From Branchinecta lynchi (Eukaryota; Arthropoda; Branchiopoda; Anostraca; Branchinectidae): 64,000 nt of DNA. The position numbers and the translations under genes are program-made. The stretch spans positions 11,369,225 through 11,433,224 of the forward strand of contig JAKZAP010000010.1 of NCBI GenBank assembly GCA_023053575.1, read 5' to 3'. The notes below the pieces were generated by a model. The model saw only the letters and a list, made by a program, of their open reading frames with translations. It did not search any database and was not told where the DNA came from. The stretch's first letter is position 1, and every line of letters begins with the position of its first letter. Of the stretch, positions 1-14,500 are shown piece after piece.

Positions 1-194
1 GCGGAAGTTGTATATGATTGTAGTTCAAGCGTAGGGCTATTGGCCCGGTAGCACATTTCCATTAACTTGTTTATCTTGCGTGTTGTGTACCTGAGTAAAA
101 GCGTTAATTAAAAGCATTTACCACAGTCGGCAGTGTTTGAGTCAGATCATGTTTTGAGACTTGAAGTAATTGACGTGATACTATTTTTGGTACT

Positions 195-355
195 ACAATG
201 TGAGAAAAAAAATCCTGCAGTATTTGCTACTGGGATTAATCTTGTCTCTTCTAGAATTATCTTTAATTCGGATTAGTCTTAGTCTTATATAGAGATACAA
301 TCTCAGTAGCGAATACTGCAGATAACTTTAATCCTTACTCGGAGAAACTTCGAAG
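195..355. repeat. MITE family C, copy 1 (degenerate ends)
   Basis: It shares the core TATTTGCTACTGGGATTAAT and the tail ACTCGGAGAAACTT with copies at 14203-14370, 25020-25192, 29919-30076 and 32307-32457. The terminal CACTGTAAAAAG seen in complete copies is eroded here. The two halves are mutually inverted, as in a small non-autonomous DNA transposon. Confidence 0.7.
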
Positions 356-423
356 AAACCATCTTCACGGAGGAAGCTTCAATAGAGAAAAGGATACAAC
401 CTATCCTTCTTTCTTCGGACCAA

Positions 424-1660
424 GGGTTCGTTCCAGCTCCATTTCGTTGTTACTTTGAAGTAACTACCCGTTACGTCACAAATTAACTACTGAAAAACCT
501 TTCATGTAACAGTCAAAGTTACTACGGGACGAAATAACACGTGACTCTTGAATGCAAGAAGAATTTGGGACTGCATAGAGTAGGATGAACAGAAAGCTTT
601 GTTTTGCTGCAAAAGAACAGCTTGATAATTATTTCGAAACCTTGTTTGAGGCAGATTCTTCAAGTGAAGGAGACGAGGAACTGACTCAGGCTTGTTAATG
701 CACCCGTACCAGTGATTGTGCCCGTAAATCTTTTGCCTCTATTCCGGTTGTGTCTTTTCGGCTAACCTTTATGATGCCCACGATCAAAATGCCCACCGCT
801 CAAAATTCCTAGGGTTCAGAATGTCCACGATTGAATTATTCGAGGTTTCAGTCCGTAGTAAACTGAAATTTAGGGGCGAGTGAGCAACGGAAGGAGTAGA
901 CTAAATATCAAAACGGCGATACTCGTATATTATCTGGTATTATCTTAATTACGATATAATAGCCTACTCTGCCGAATTCTGAAATAACAAACTGAATCCC
1001 AAACAGCAATCTTAAAGCTGTTATTTTTAATTGAGGAACAACTCTTACCTTAGTTTCGCCAGTTCGCTTTCTATTTTGGAACAACTTTATATGACATTTC
1101 TTCTGCAATTCGCGCAAATAGTTCTGAACTGATCGACAAACGATGTTTTCTTAAGCAAAAATTTGAACCTTTTCCGTGATAATCCTGTCCCTTATAATCT
1201 CGGCGTCCATTGCCGCAGGACCATTTTCCTCCCTGTGGACAGTTTGAACTGTCGGTGTTCTGAACTAGGACGATTTTAGTCTCCCCCGTGGACGTTTTGA
1301 CTGTCGGCGATTTCGGCAATTTCGATTCCGTTGTCTTTGACCTCATTTGTGGGCATTTTCAGTCGTGGGCGTTTGAACCGTGGGCATTTTGACCGTCAAC
1401 AATATTTTTAGCGAGATAAGCAATAATGGACATGCTCTTGTCAGCTACTCATCATACAATGTAAATAGTAACAAAAAAAAAATCACTTTTCAAGATTTTT
1501 CAAGACACTAGCTAAAGACGGTCGCCTCCTATCTTTAAGCAAAAAGTTACTTCAAAGTAACGGTATTCCTTGTGTTCCACGTAACTTTGTGACAAGCTGG
1601 AAGGACGAAGTTGCGGAAACTAACTATCTAGTAACTATTGGGTGGAGCTGGAACGAACCC
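424..1660. mobile_element. Foldback element with inverted ends and inverted internal arrays
   Basis: GGGTTCGTTCCAGCTCC at 424-440 recurs inverted at 1644-1660. Inside, about 771-830 and 1205-1400 carry degenerate short repeats of the type GTGGGCATTTTGACCGTC, in opposite orientations on the two sides. This is the structure of a foldback-type non-autonomous DNA element. No transposase is visible and the target duplication was not resolved. Confidence 0.6.
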
Positions 1661-2440
1661 CACGTCTGAAGCCTACCTGTGTAATGTGCCCTACTCACAC
1701 GGTAGTTACGGATCGCCTACATTACTTTGACTAACACGTCCGAAAATGTACATTTCATTCCTAATAAACGCTTCAAGGTTGTGACTCCGATTAAGTGTCT
1801 TAAAGTAAGGATGGATACAAATTTTTGAGAGTTTTAAGGCAGATTTGAAGGGGCAAAGTCATTCGTCATGCATGACGAAGTCACGATTAACTCTGCTGCA
1901 TCAAGATCTCTATCAAATGAAACGCCGCCTCATCGCATCCTATGCTCGACGCTACGTAATGAAAAGTCATAACTGCTATACCGAAACAACATTTTGGGTT
2001 CTCTTCGTTTATATTATTTTAAGGACGATTCTGACGGTCTGGAAAGGTCCGCGAGCTTATGCTTCAGCTATTCTGGCGACTTCGGCTAAAAGTCGCTTCG
2101 CTTTCCAAAGCTGTTCTCGCGCTCCGCTAGTTTCCGCCAGCACTTGGAAAGCGAATTCACTTTGCGAGTGGAAAGTGATTTCGGCAAGTCAGCGAGAAGT
2201 TGTAAAGATGCGATTAAGGCTCAGCGACTTTTTGATTGTTGTTGCTCTCGGCGGATTCTCGCTTTGCTTTTTGGAAAGCGAATCCAAGATATCGCCCTTT
2301 AATTTCAAGGTACAAGCAGGTGCCAATGCGCACTTTCAGGGATCGACCCAACAGTTGATGCTGTTCATGACTAACTAGGAGTTCAGAGCCTATCGAGGCG
2401 TTTCTGGGTTTACTTTTCTAATTGTGCGTTTTTGCCGTAG

Positions 2441-2546
2441 GAAATCGTTGCCGACTGCCATGTAGCACCTATTGGCAACTTCAATGTGGAGGTCCATTTC
2501 ATTCCAGGTATTCCGATGCAATTTTTCAACCCCTACCTAATAGGAG
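2441..2546 (+). CDS. GTF3C4: GTF3C4 exon a
   Basis: The acceptor is TTTTTGCCGTAG and the donor GGAG|GTAAGT. It encodes EIVADCHVAPIG...FFNPYLIG, matching the early propeller segment ELICDVHNPGQ of the human protein. One nucleotide is left over at the donor and is completed by the next exon. Confidence 0.8.
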
Positions 2547-5500
2547 GTAAGTAAAATCTATTTGTATTCAAAAGTAACAACCTACAATTTGTAGAAGAAC
2601 CTCAAAAATAATAACCGATGACTCTGCAGAAGAACGTCAAAACTAACAACCGATGATTCTGTAGGGGAACCTCTATGAATGACTTTAAATTTGTGACGCA
2701 CTGCCGCAAAAAGAAGAAGGAACTAAAAAAAAATTGTCGTCAATTCTTGCTGGGATCATATATTTCCGACCATATGCTACTCCTTTAATTTCGATTCGGA
2801 AAATCCCGGAAGATGAAGTATTATGCTTTGAGTTTGTCTGTTGGCTGAAGGGATCCATGTCATATAACTGGAAGAAAATAAGTCAACGCAGTGTAAAGCT
2901 CTGCATTCGATGATTACGGTGGTTAAAGGCAACCTCGCGCTATACACTGTTTCTTACGAATATTCCAATGTCTACGATAAATGACTTTATTAAAATTAAA
3001 CCCTTGGCACACGTTTAAGTTTTAAAGGTCGCTGTTGAGAGGTTTTAAAGGCCATTAGTTAGTCTGGCATGTATTGTCGTGTGTAGGAACATGGTTTAGT
3101 ATTTATAGCGAGTAAATATTCCTTAAGCCCAAGCTGACTTTGAAACATTTATTCAAACAATGTTCTCAACGAATACGTCAGCTACGATTCTTCATTACAG
3201 GTTTGTTTCCTTCCCCGAAGTTGAACCAGAGGATTGACAGCCTGACGAGGACCCTTGCCAAGAAGGGCCGAAATATCGCTGATGAAGAATCGTAGCTGAC
3301 GTATCCGTTGAGAACATTGTTTGAATAAATGTTATAGCGAGTGTTGCCACTTTTTTGGGATCTACTTTATGGTGTCAAATATTTTTGGGAAATAAGAGGA
3401 TAAGCAAATGAACTGAAAGCTAGGCCACTAGTTGGCCCTAAATATAATATCTTCGATATCTGAACTTGATTCATTCCTTACAAACACGTTTGAGCGCTTG
3501 CGTACTTGTAAATCTCCATCCAGGCCGTCTTGGCCAGATATGGGCAAGTGAAGAGATTCGAATCCGAAGAGATTCGAATCCGAAGAGATTCGAATCCGAA
3601 GAGATTCGAATCCGAATCCGGATTATGCTGAGTATTCGAATCCGGCCTTATAGAGAGATGAAATAATATCTATGAGTTATAGATTAGTAATCAATGGTGA
3701 CAATATTAATAATATTAATAATCAAAGGCAAATGAACAGTTAATTGCCTAGCTAATGAATCATCTGTCTCTTGTATAAAAGAGCTTCCACTGTAGGAAGC
3801 CGAATCTGGCCTGACAAGACGAAAATGTTCCCATCTTTGCCCTTAATTGGCTTCCATGACAAACACGCAACACTTGAATATCAGACTTCCTAGAGACAAG
3901 GCCCAAACACGACAAGCGTAAAGTCAGTGTATTGCGGTGCTATGAAATTTGGAACACCGGCAATAAAATAATGAAACGATCAGGCAACTAAAGTGAATAT
4001 ACAACAATAACTCAAGAAGCCGCACGTAAAATCTACGGAGCGGTATCTCAAGTAATTTTTTCCCTATTTTGTGAAGGTTTCTAACGGATCGGAATTATGA
4101 ATTTTAAATTGACACGTTTTGTAAATATGTTTGTTATTCGATTGTGTTTTAAAATTTTATAATTGTAACATATAAGTGATAATTTATGACTATGTCGACC
4201 ATGTATGACGATCCACCACTATTTTGTTAAAGATATCGTGGACATAAACGAATTTGAATTTGAATTGAAATTAGTTTGAACGACAATTTCCTTTGAAGAG
4301 CGCCTCAGAATCGCTATTTCTTCTTAAAACCCAAAATTCTTTCGTGGGATCTACAACCTTTCCCTACACAGAACTATCATAAACACTTATAGTGCGAACA
4401 CACGACCCGGATCGGGAGCTCCCGGACTGGAATTCCTGCCCGGATTTTCGGCACCATTATCACTTCCATATGGAAAAGTTGGGTTCGCATTGTTACACAA
4501 CTGCAAATACTTTCACTTCCTTTAGGTAACCACTAGCAAGTGTCATAGCCCCTTTGCTCGGCTCCTAATAAAGTTGGCGACGCCTGGATTCTTAATTTCC
4601 TTCCATGCAAATCAGGAGTGAACAATAAGCAACTTTCATGAAGTGAGAGTTTTAAAATATCTGCACGGATATGTTTATGTTCACCCTTATACGAGTTTTC
4701 TTAATGTCACCTTTTATTTTAATTTCTGTTTTGGGTGAACTTGTTGCTTTTTAAGGAGAAGAATCTTTCGTGATTGAAATCTGGTATTGATGGTGACCGA
4801 TGAAAGAGGGTGGGCTTGTACCAATCAGGAGTTGTAGCTCTTTTACTTTAATCTTACCATAAACAAATTTTCACCATTAAGCCGCGTCCCTCCCTTCGTT
4901 TGTGAGTGGTTTGAACTGGAGGACCGCACAAACCAATCAGAAACGCATGTGTTGGCAATGTCAGTCAAGATTGCGCGTAATAAGCAATAACAAATAAGCA
5001 CCAGAACCTCCGTCTCCACATCTCTGTAATATGAACGTGCGGAGTCGAACATATCCATATAGTATATACCCTGCCCGATGCAGATGAGCATGCAGAACAT
5101 AACAATTCGTTGCCTCTACAAACAGCTATATCGCAATGATGATGATGATGAAATTTTATTGACGCACTTAAGAAGAGAGAAATAGCGCAGTACAAGACAA
5201 AAAAAGAAAACATAGACTGAGCTTTCAGAAATGTAGCAAATGCACAAGACAAAAAATAAAAATTTACAAATAAAGATAAGAGACTAACCGAGTCTAAAAA
5301 ATCTTCTCCCTAGACGGAATGCGGAGAAATAGCCAAGGGCAGAAACGTGAATATTCAGGGCAATTTGGTCTCTGTCGCTGCGACGCCACATTTAACGCGC
5401 TTCAGAGCGGGTATGCGCAGTGGCGAAGTTGGACGTGGATGGGCATCAACTCAGAGCTCTGCTAGTACCTCTAGCTCAGCTCAGTTTTACCGGGGTATCC

Positions 5501-8500
5501 GTAGTCGCTGCATGGGACCGAAGTCGGAGGTTCTAATTGGCTTATTTGTACTTGATAATAAGTAGTGTGCTTTCACAGCGGGGAGTAGTTACACGATTTA
5601 ATGCGTAGGAACTGATCTACTTTTCTTCCGGGAAATTTGAACTGGAATACAGCAAGTGTATGACCGTGGTGGATAAGCTCTTTAGTGAAGCTTTAAAGAT
5701 GTGTTCCGTTTCAGATTTGTTTAATTTGGATGTATACAGGAGCGCTCATGACAAGACGAGCGCCTTTGAGATAATGCTTGACCGATCGATAACGCCTAAA
5801 CGAGTGGGTGACGACCCGGCTAACAACAGCACTGTCTTCTCGTCCGTCGACTGGTCTCCACCATTCTTTGGCCCCCGGAGTGAAAGGTAAGATTTTTTTT
5901 TTTAAGAGAAAAAACTGATGGCTTAAGCTCTTGTGACGCGCAAAATTATCGACCGTTTGCCGAAATTTATTAGCAGGTTACGGTGACCCGAGCCAGCTCG
6001 GATTCTATACAGAATGAAGCACAGGCAGACATTTCCGCGGTCGAAAGTCTAGTTCTACTACCCAGGAAAATCTTGCCAAAATCGGATGCCTGATTTTTTT
6101 ATTCCGCCGTTCGCAATTCTTTTAAATAAATACACACAAGATGAACGAAATAAATAACACCCCCTACAAAGCTCCATGTCCTTTACATAGGGATTTTGTA
6201 GTTTGAACCATGTCGCCATATGCATTTCCGGTAGGGTCTCTGCTATCCGGAAGATAGTGTTATCCCGAGCGGTATTCTTCGAAGGGTAAGGTTCGTGGCT
6301 GCGGAGGGGGAAGTTCGGCCGATTGTCCTAGGCTCTGTATCCGGTAAACAGTGTTATAGAAAACACACTTACATTTATTGATGAACACGGCATGCGTTAT
6401 TTACATCCTTAGTTCCAAGCACTGAACTCTTCCAGTTATTGCTCACAGCTCTGACCAAAAAACTGACTCCGCGAGTCCCAACTCGGCGTATACGGCCATA
6501 CCTTTCCTTAATCGTGGTTATGCTTACCTTAACTGTGTACACATTTAGCAATCATACACCTACGTGATCCCATTATCGCTTACCTTAGTTGTGTACACAT
6601 TGAGCCATTGGACACCTGCGTGAGCACTCGTCATCCAAACCTTAATCGTGGTGACGTATACCTTCATTGTGTGCACATTTAGGTGCCACTGCCGAGGGTG
6701 TTGTGACTTGCAGATCGGTAGATACCAATGATACGATCATCCATTAAACAACTTACTAAATTCAAGTTAACATTCGTTATAACCCCGATTAAAGGTGCAG
6801 AAATCCTGAGCTCAGTTTTGCGTTTCAACGCTCGCAAAAGGTGGTCATAGGAGTTGATTGAGGCGTACAAGTCTCATGATGGTTCCCACGGCAGTCTTGT
6901 CGCAGGCGAACCAATTTCAGCCAACCTGAACAACCTTAGGAGACGCGAATTTAAACTGGCGAGTTTCTCGGTAGCCTTCGAAGCAAAGCGCGTAGAGAAT
7001 TTTCCACCACACCAGTGGAAATTTTCAGATCACATTGCGAAAACGTTGAGTCAAATCGCATCATAAACCCTTACTAGTCCATCAATCCAGTCTTTGATAA
7101 AAAGTATTATTGAAACATTATTGAAATGACAAGTTGAACTTTGATATTTGTGGAAAAATTTTGTAGGGGCGTGCGCTTTTTTTTTACTAATAGTAACAGT
7201 TATACAGTTATAACCATAACAACCATAACAGTTTTAATGTCTTCCTCTTTCATAAACAGAAAGAAGATTCAGCTGTAGTAGTATAAAATTATTTCTTGTT
7301 CACAAAATGCCGCAGCTGCGATCGTTTGAAAGAAGATTTAGTGCTTCGTGCTCTTCTTGATCTGAAAAGCAAAAGCTATTTGAGGTGGGTGGTCTGCTGA
7401 TCCAGATGTTGTTAGAGCAGGGCTGGACCTATACTCTTGAACTGACTTCTTGAGACATAACTGCGACATACGACGTAGAAAACCAACTTAGCCGAGACTA
7501 AAAAATTAGCACATCCGAATGCCATTTCCATAATATCGAGTGCTTCAGCCAGAGATGAGCGAATCCGGATCCCGGTTCGAATCCAGGATTCGTCCTTTTG
7601 ACTGAATTAGAATCCGGATTCGAATCTTCTGCTTATCAGGCTGGATTCGGATTTGGACTCGGATTCCAAACCCTCAGTCTGACGAAGCCGCTCAAATTTC
7701 TAGTCGACATCCTTCTAGTTTCCGTTTCCCAATTTATACACAGTCGGCTTAGGCAACCCTTTTTTTTATCTCTACCACCAACCGTCCTCAGTAATCTATC
7801 ACGTTATCTGATTACCTTAGATATCAGAATAGGATAGAATAGAATAGAATTTAATTTTTAAGAAGCAGCAATTTTACCTTTTTGTCATACAAAGTGAGGA
7901 ATGCATAACACTTTGTAACAAAGGAAGAAAAAAAAACACTAAAAAGGACTAACTTATCGGTTATTGTACAACTCAACAAATGCTGGAACAAAATTCCTTC
8001 TATATCTTTCGTGAAGAGGAGCCACAGGGGCTAGTTTTGGGATTTTCTGCGATTTCTCTTGCGGGGGTCTAAGACGTTAGGGGGTGGGAGAATATTACGT
8101 AATCGGGGAACAGATAGGGTTTTAATATAATACCGAAATCGATGCTAAGGCAGGTTCGTCTCTCTTCCAGGGTAGCCAGCTTGAACCTTTTTATGTCACT
8201 TCTGATTTTTAAACTATAATTGTATTTTTTATTAAGGTTGGATTGGAACCCGGATTCAAATCTTCCGTATGAAATGGTGGATTCGGATTCGTACTTACCT
8301 AGCCCTGGATTCGGATTTGTGGTCGAATCCTTCCATGATAGGGTTCGCCGATCTCTGGCTTCAGCTCATATGAGCGACTATTAGCTCTTCTGCTTGATAA
8401 TGTGCACTAAAGCACCGGTGCTGTTTTAATGTTAGTAGTCAGGAGATGAAAGATAAAAAGATATATCAGTTCTGATGATGACATTGGATATTTTCAAGTT

Positions 8501-11500
8501 CGCTACTCGTCAAGTTAATTGGTAATTTTTTTGTTTTTACTTTCTCGCAGCTTGACCGTTCGGTAAGTAAACCACGTTCAACACTTCAAAACAAGAACTT
8601 GGACATTTTTCTGTTTCAGGCACGCTTTAGCCACTCTTTCCGTCGACTACTACGCTCGAATCTACTCTCTCAAGATTGGAAAGCAGTGGGCTGTCGACTG
8701 TGACTTAACCAAGGCCCTTTACGACTATTACAAATCTGTTGGATGGAAAGTTATTTACGATTTTTCCGGGGTGAACAACGCTTCAGCGCTCGAGAGAGCG
8801 AAAGCTTGCTCGTACCGGCAGTCCTTCATCGGTAAGACTTTACGGGTGGAAGTGGGCGCAATACTCCATGAGCGTGTTCCACCCTTCTAACAATAGTTAC
8901 TATTGGTTACTATTTCCGTTCCATCCTCACGAAAAGTTACTACGCTGACCGTTCCAACCTTGTCGGAAAATAAATAATAGTTACTATTTGCTTACCATGC
9001 TCGGGAGCGTAATAACTACTTATCTCTGTAACGTGATTGGTCGGATTCACCCCTGGCGTGAGATCCTGCTGGAAAGTAGAAAAATCGTTCCAGCCTTGGC
9101 GGCAAAAAGCCAGAACTCATGACGTCATGCGTAGTAACTCAAGTTCAAGTTCAAGTTTTTTTAATTTTACACAAAAATACAAATAGATGACACAAGCACT
9201 GTGGGGAAAAACAATTCGAACATGCAGTGCTTGTTAAAAATTTTACTATAATTACAACAACTACGTACCCTATAAATCTAACAAAAATAATATAACTTAA
9301 TTTATCTGACCTGTATGAAATAACCTGCTATCTACCAATAAATAAAATAAAAATTTATATTTCCCCTCTTGGGAAAAATAAACAAAAATGACATTTGACT
9401 AGTAAGCGAGAATGCGTACAGCATAAACCAACCACACACGAAACAGTCATTCAATTAACCAACCACACTCTAATGAAAAAAAAAAGAAAAAAAAAATTCT
9501 TACATAAGTATTATAATTTTTTAAAATTAAGAATCAGTAGTCCTTTGAGTCGGAACCTGATAAGCGATGGGCTTCCTTCCAACCATTCTGAAACATCATT
9601 TTTGTATTTTTCCCACACAGTTGGTATTGTATATCGTAGAGAAAATCTGGATCTTTCACACTTAATTTTTGGGAGCCGAAGGTTAGTGTTAGATCTCGTG
9701 TGCATTTGACATGATGGCGCTAGAGATATCAGGTCCATATAAGAAAAATATGATGGAAGCAGATGGCGATCTAAATTTACTTTAAAAATGAACACTTGCA
9801 GAAATAGCAAAAGTTGCACTGGAAGAATATTAAGGAGAACATACAGTGTTTCTGTCTCAGACTTTCCCGGAAATTTACTTGGGGCAGGGATATATTGTTT
9901 GAGAATTCGTAAAGCCTTGTTTTGAAGAATCTGGAGCGAAGACAAGTGAGATCTGAAAGTATTTAAATAAACAATAGAAGCATACTCTATGTGTGACTGA
10001 ATTAACGAATAATACAAAGATCGCATTGCTGGATAAGGGAGTAAATTCTTTAGTCTGTTCATAGCACCAACACCACGAGAAACTTTCACCCGTATGTTAT
10101 TCACATGCAATTTCCATGATAAATTCTCATCAAACACTACTCCCAAATACCGAATAGATTCTACCCTAGCGAACTCAAAAATAGTACCATCACCACAAGG
10201 GACAGGAATGGACTTCAGATCTGGAAACTTGCAGCCTGTCCGACTATACACTATGAATTTTGTTTTCTTTTTATTCAACGTAAGTTTGTTAGCAGATAAT
10301 CATTTCATTAAAAGTGAAAAAGAAGAAATGAGATTAGATTCCAGTTCACCTTGGTTAGATGCTGAAACAGATGCTGCTGTGTCGTCTGCGAATTGAGTAT
10401 TAATTTTTGATGAATCAGAATTAGAAATTTCATTCAGATCATTAACATATATTAGAAATAGCAAAGGGCCCAAAACTGAGCCTTGTGGAATTCCAACAGC
10501 AGGCAAGGTTCGCTTTTCAGACGAGGAATTACCCAGTTTAACACATTGTTGTCTTGCAGTCAAATAAGACTGAAGTAGATCAAATGCTTTCCCACGGATA
10601 CCAGAATTTGTAAGTTTACAAAATAGTATTTTATGCGAAATCGTGTCGAAAGCTTTCTGTATATCCAAAAAAATGGTGGCCGGTGACTCCCCACGATCCA
10701 GACTATCATTAATATACTGAACTATTATACACATAGGATGTTCCGTGCTGTGTTTTTTCCGAAATCCAAACTGCAATTTAGAAAAAAATTTGAATTTATC
10801 AAGAAAACTATAAATTCTATTATATAACGCTTTTTCAATAACCTTTGAAAATGATGACAAAATAGATATAGGTCGATAATTAGAACACAGCCGGGGGTCA
10901 TCCCCTTTGTGAAGGGGCACAATTTTAGATTCTTTAAAAGCTGAAGGAAATACTCCAGATTGAAAAACAAGATTAACTATGTGAGAAAACACTTCAGAAA
11001 TGCCAGGAAAAATTTGTTTTAGGATAGATGATGAGGACCCGTCAAGAGCTTCCGAATGACCATTTTTCATTAAAGACACAATATTCTGAAGTTCTGTTGG
11101 TGTAGCGGGTGCTAAAAACATTGTTTTATCCATAGGTGGTGGTAGATGTTCTGTAAAAGAATTATCTGCATCTTTCGGACAAAGCGAAGCTATTTTTTCT
11201 CCAATAGTCGAAAAATAATTATTGAAAAGGTCGGCCATCTTTCGTTCATCAGTGACATTACAATTATTATCATCAATTAATTCTTTGGGACAAGAACTTT
11301 TGGTTCTGTGTCCTAAAAGGTCATTAATTAGTTCCCATGTTTTTTTCTGGTTGCCATTTACATCCGAAAAAGCATTCTTATAATACTCGGCTTTAGCAAC
11401 CCTAATTATCTTTACCAACTTATTTTTATAGATCTTAAATACTGACAGATTTTCATTGTTTGGGGTAGTCTTATATTTTTTGAACAATTTATTTTTCACA

Positions 11501-14500
11501 ATGACAGATCTTAAAAGACCAGGTGTTAGCCATGCCTTCTTAGGTATTTTCTTATGCTTTTTCGAAACCATGGGACAAATCTCATCTATATACCGTCCAA
11601 AAACTTCAACAAAAAGTTCAGTTGCTTCATTCGCACACCTTGTCTGAAAAACTAAACTCCAATCATGTAAACTTAGTTTATTTTTTAAAGCAATCATTTT
11701 TTCTGCCGTTATTGATCGCGATAATTTATGTACACGACGATTACTTGAACGGCACATCGAAAAATCCGAGATCAAAAGCGAATGATCTGAAAAATCATTT
11801 AAAATCGTGTGAGTAGAAATAACAGGAAGGGTAGAATAAATATTATCAATAAGGGTAGCGGATTCGTGTGCAACACGTGTTGCAACACGGCAAGTAGGTA
11901 CGAGTCCTCGTGATAAATTCATGCAAAGAAATTCAAGAGCGTTTTCTTTTGAAGAACTTTGGGCTGTTTTATTAATTGCAAGAAGGTCAATATTGAAGTC
12001 ACCCATTATTATTAGCTGTTTGTAATTTGTCTTCTGGATGTCATTCATCAAAAGCTCATAACATTCAATAAACTCCTTTACAGACGACGAGGGTGATCGG
12101 TACACTACACTAACTAAAACCTTAGACCCCTCCAACGAACATTCAACATTTAGACTTTCCAGCACCAAAAGAAGAAACTACGGTAAATAGGGTGGAACAC
12201 ACTCTATATGACTAAGTCCAAAACAGCCAGTGATCCTCAGGAACAAGGAGTAAGCGTAACGACTCAAATCCTGTGTCAAACAATCACGGCGATCTTTGGG
12301 AGCAGCTGTGACACCACTTCTGCCTTTCTTCCGCTACGTACCCGGAGAGGTCAGAGATTCTGCTTCGGCAAGGAGAGATAGTCATCAAGAGTATTTTTCT
12401 AAGACCATAAATGATCCCTGTAGGCTTAAAGGACTCCTCGTACCTATAATGCTAATGCAACCTACTTCCGAATTGAAGTGACTAGTTGCTTATGCGGTAA
12501 CCTAGAGTTACTCTTACCCGGTAACTGAGCGCACTCTTGTCGTTTTTTCAGATACCCGGTTACTGGTCGGTTACTAGGTTACTGAATTCCGGTAACTCCG
12601 GTCTCAGCAGGGTTAATACCCTGCTACCAGTGTTACTAACATGTTGTGGGGTCACTGAGAAAACGACAATTCGTCGGGTAAAGGACTGTTCAAGCTTACG
12701 TTTAAGGCGCAGAATATCTGAATAATACGTGCTATCCGCGAATATGTGTGGTAAACTTTCATCCCGCCGAGGCTTGCTGTGGTAAAAATTAGTAGGACTG
12801 GTTCTATTATGTGTGTTAAAAATTATGCATGACCAATCACAGAAATGCATTTCCATCACATGACTACTGAAGAAGAAAGAGAGAAACGTTTAAGGAGAGA
12901 TATTTGTAATATAAATGGAGCTGAATGAGCCCCTTGAATGAGAGTCGGTCGCATTACAATATAATACTAATTGTGTTTACAAGCTTTTACCTTATCTGGA
13001 ATAATAAGAGCAATCCTTGTAGGCTCAAAACTATATCGAGAAATATGCACTAGTTCAAATCCAACAGACGCCTAGCAACAGATATTATACTGGATTGTTA
13101 TAAAACCGGTAGAGGCTTATCTAAAATTCCGCATGAAAGTCATCAGAGGTTATGTTCTCTTGGGCAAACTCTTGGGATTCATTGTCAGGCTTAAGTCTCA
13201 ATTTTGAAAATCTGCGCATACGTGTTCCATTCCAAACGTTAGCCTCCGCAAAAAGTTCGAACTCAGGGTTCAACGTCCATAAACGTTTATTGCAGAAATG
13301 GTTTTGCAACCTATACTTTGTTCAACGGATCTTAAAACAGTTTCATTTACAAAAACGTTTCACAGAAAATGTTACAAGCTAGCCATCAAGCTGAAACTCT
13401 TTTTGTAAAAACGTTGAAGTGGGCAGATTTTTTTTTTTTTTTTCAAGATAAAGACCTTCAATTAAACCGAAAAGGAGTTATTTTGAGCCTTCATGACCAT
13501 ATCGTAGCACAGGAGAGCCAATAGAATTCGGCGACGCAAGTTGGTGAGTGATTCTGTTTCTGAATCTTTCTATAGAAAGACAGAAAGAATTGATAAAAAA
13601 AAAAAAAAAATTACTCAAATAAACAAAAATTAAAAGCGATTTAAGATCTGTGTACAACGCCAGTTTACTTCTGGTCATGTTGCTTTAATCTTCCACTGGG
13701 GGGAGGGGGGGGGGTCCCAACCCTTAGTGAGAAATACGGCCTAGCATTTTCCATTTTTCGGAAGAGTACTACTCTTCTTTTACAGGCATAAAGTGGTTAC
13801 AGCGCGTGTTGGAAGAAAACGGAAGAAAGTATGCGCGCCTCTTAACCCTACAGAAAGATGGGTTCATGATTCTGTGGCAAGTTGAGCTCTCTGCCAACGA
13901 AGAAAAGGCTGATATCATGGAGATCTTTGATACCGGCGTAGCCGGCCCAGTGTCCTTCGATGTAGTTGAAACTGAAGAGAGTAAGTTCTTATTCCGAGTA
14001 TAGTCTGGTTACTGTTTAGTACGACCACATTTTACGGATAAATGTGGTAAAATGTATTATAATACTGGATATTATATATATATTATAAATAAGGATCCTT
14101 CTGGGGGATCCTGGGATCCTGGAGATGCTGGATACTGGATAAGGATCCTTCCTAAGGATCCTTCGATCTATCTAAAAATTCAAAAGTTAATCTCTCCTCT
14201 ATACTGTAAAAAGTTTTTCCGTATCAAGATTAAAGTTAACTGTAGTATTTTCTACTCAGATTATTTTTATCTCTACGCAGATAAGATTAATACCAAATAG
14301 AGATAAGATGAAACCGAGTAGCAAAAACTGCAGTTAACTTTAATCTTTATACGGAGAAACTTTTTACAGTGATCGTCTGCTGTCCACCGCCCGCATATCA
14401 GCTGCGTTCTTTGTCACGGGAGTTCTCAGCGGTGGTCTCTGGTTTTTCTTATAAACCGTTTTTGCATCCACCGGTGACTACTCACCAGTCTTATAACCCG

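Larger units (their letters stand above)
1..2440. other. Repeat-rich stretch upstream of first visible GTF3C4 exon
   Basis: No exon of the GTF3C4-like gene was recognised here, although its N-terminal coding sequence should lie upstream of 2441, so this is probably intron. It holds a MITE copy near 195-355 and a foldback element at 424-1660. Positions 2038-2300 contain short imperfect inverted segments (for example copies of GGAAAGCGAA) that may be another degenerate element. The 177-residue open frame at 1845-2378 overlaps these repeats and resembles no family I know. Confidence 0.5.
2547..5714 (+). other. Intron with repeats
   Basis: The intron of 3.2 kb contains a foldback repeat (3125-3335), a 16-bp tandem repeat (3548-3620), a LINE 3' end (about 4100-4275) and a divergent LINE-like stretch (about 4960-5340). 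No exon was recognised inside it. Confidence 0.6.

Noticed and set aside
1845..2378. 177-residue plus-strand open frame
   Set aside because: It overlaps degenerate inverted repeats, has low-complexity stretches and no recognisable domain; it ends just before GTF3C4 exon a but is not joined to it by a clear donor.
12296..12481. 61-residue plus-strand open frame (YVPGEVRDSASARRDSHQEY)
   Set aside because: It attracted attention as protein-like, but it lies between a split MITE and a foldback in an intron and matches nothing known.
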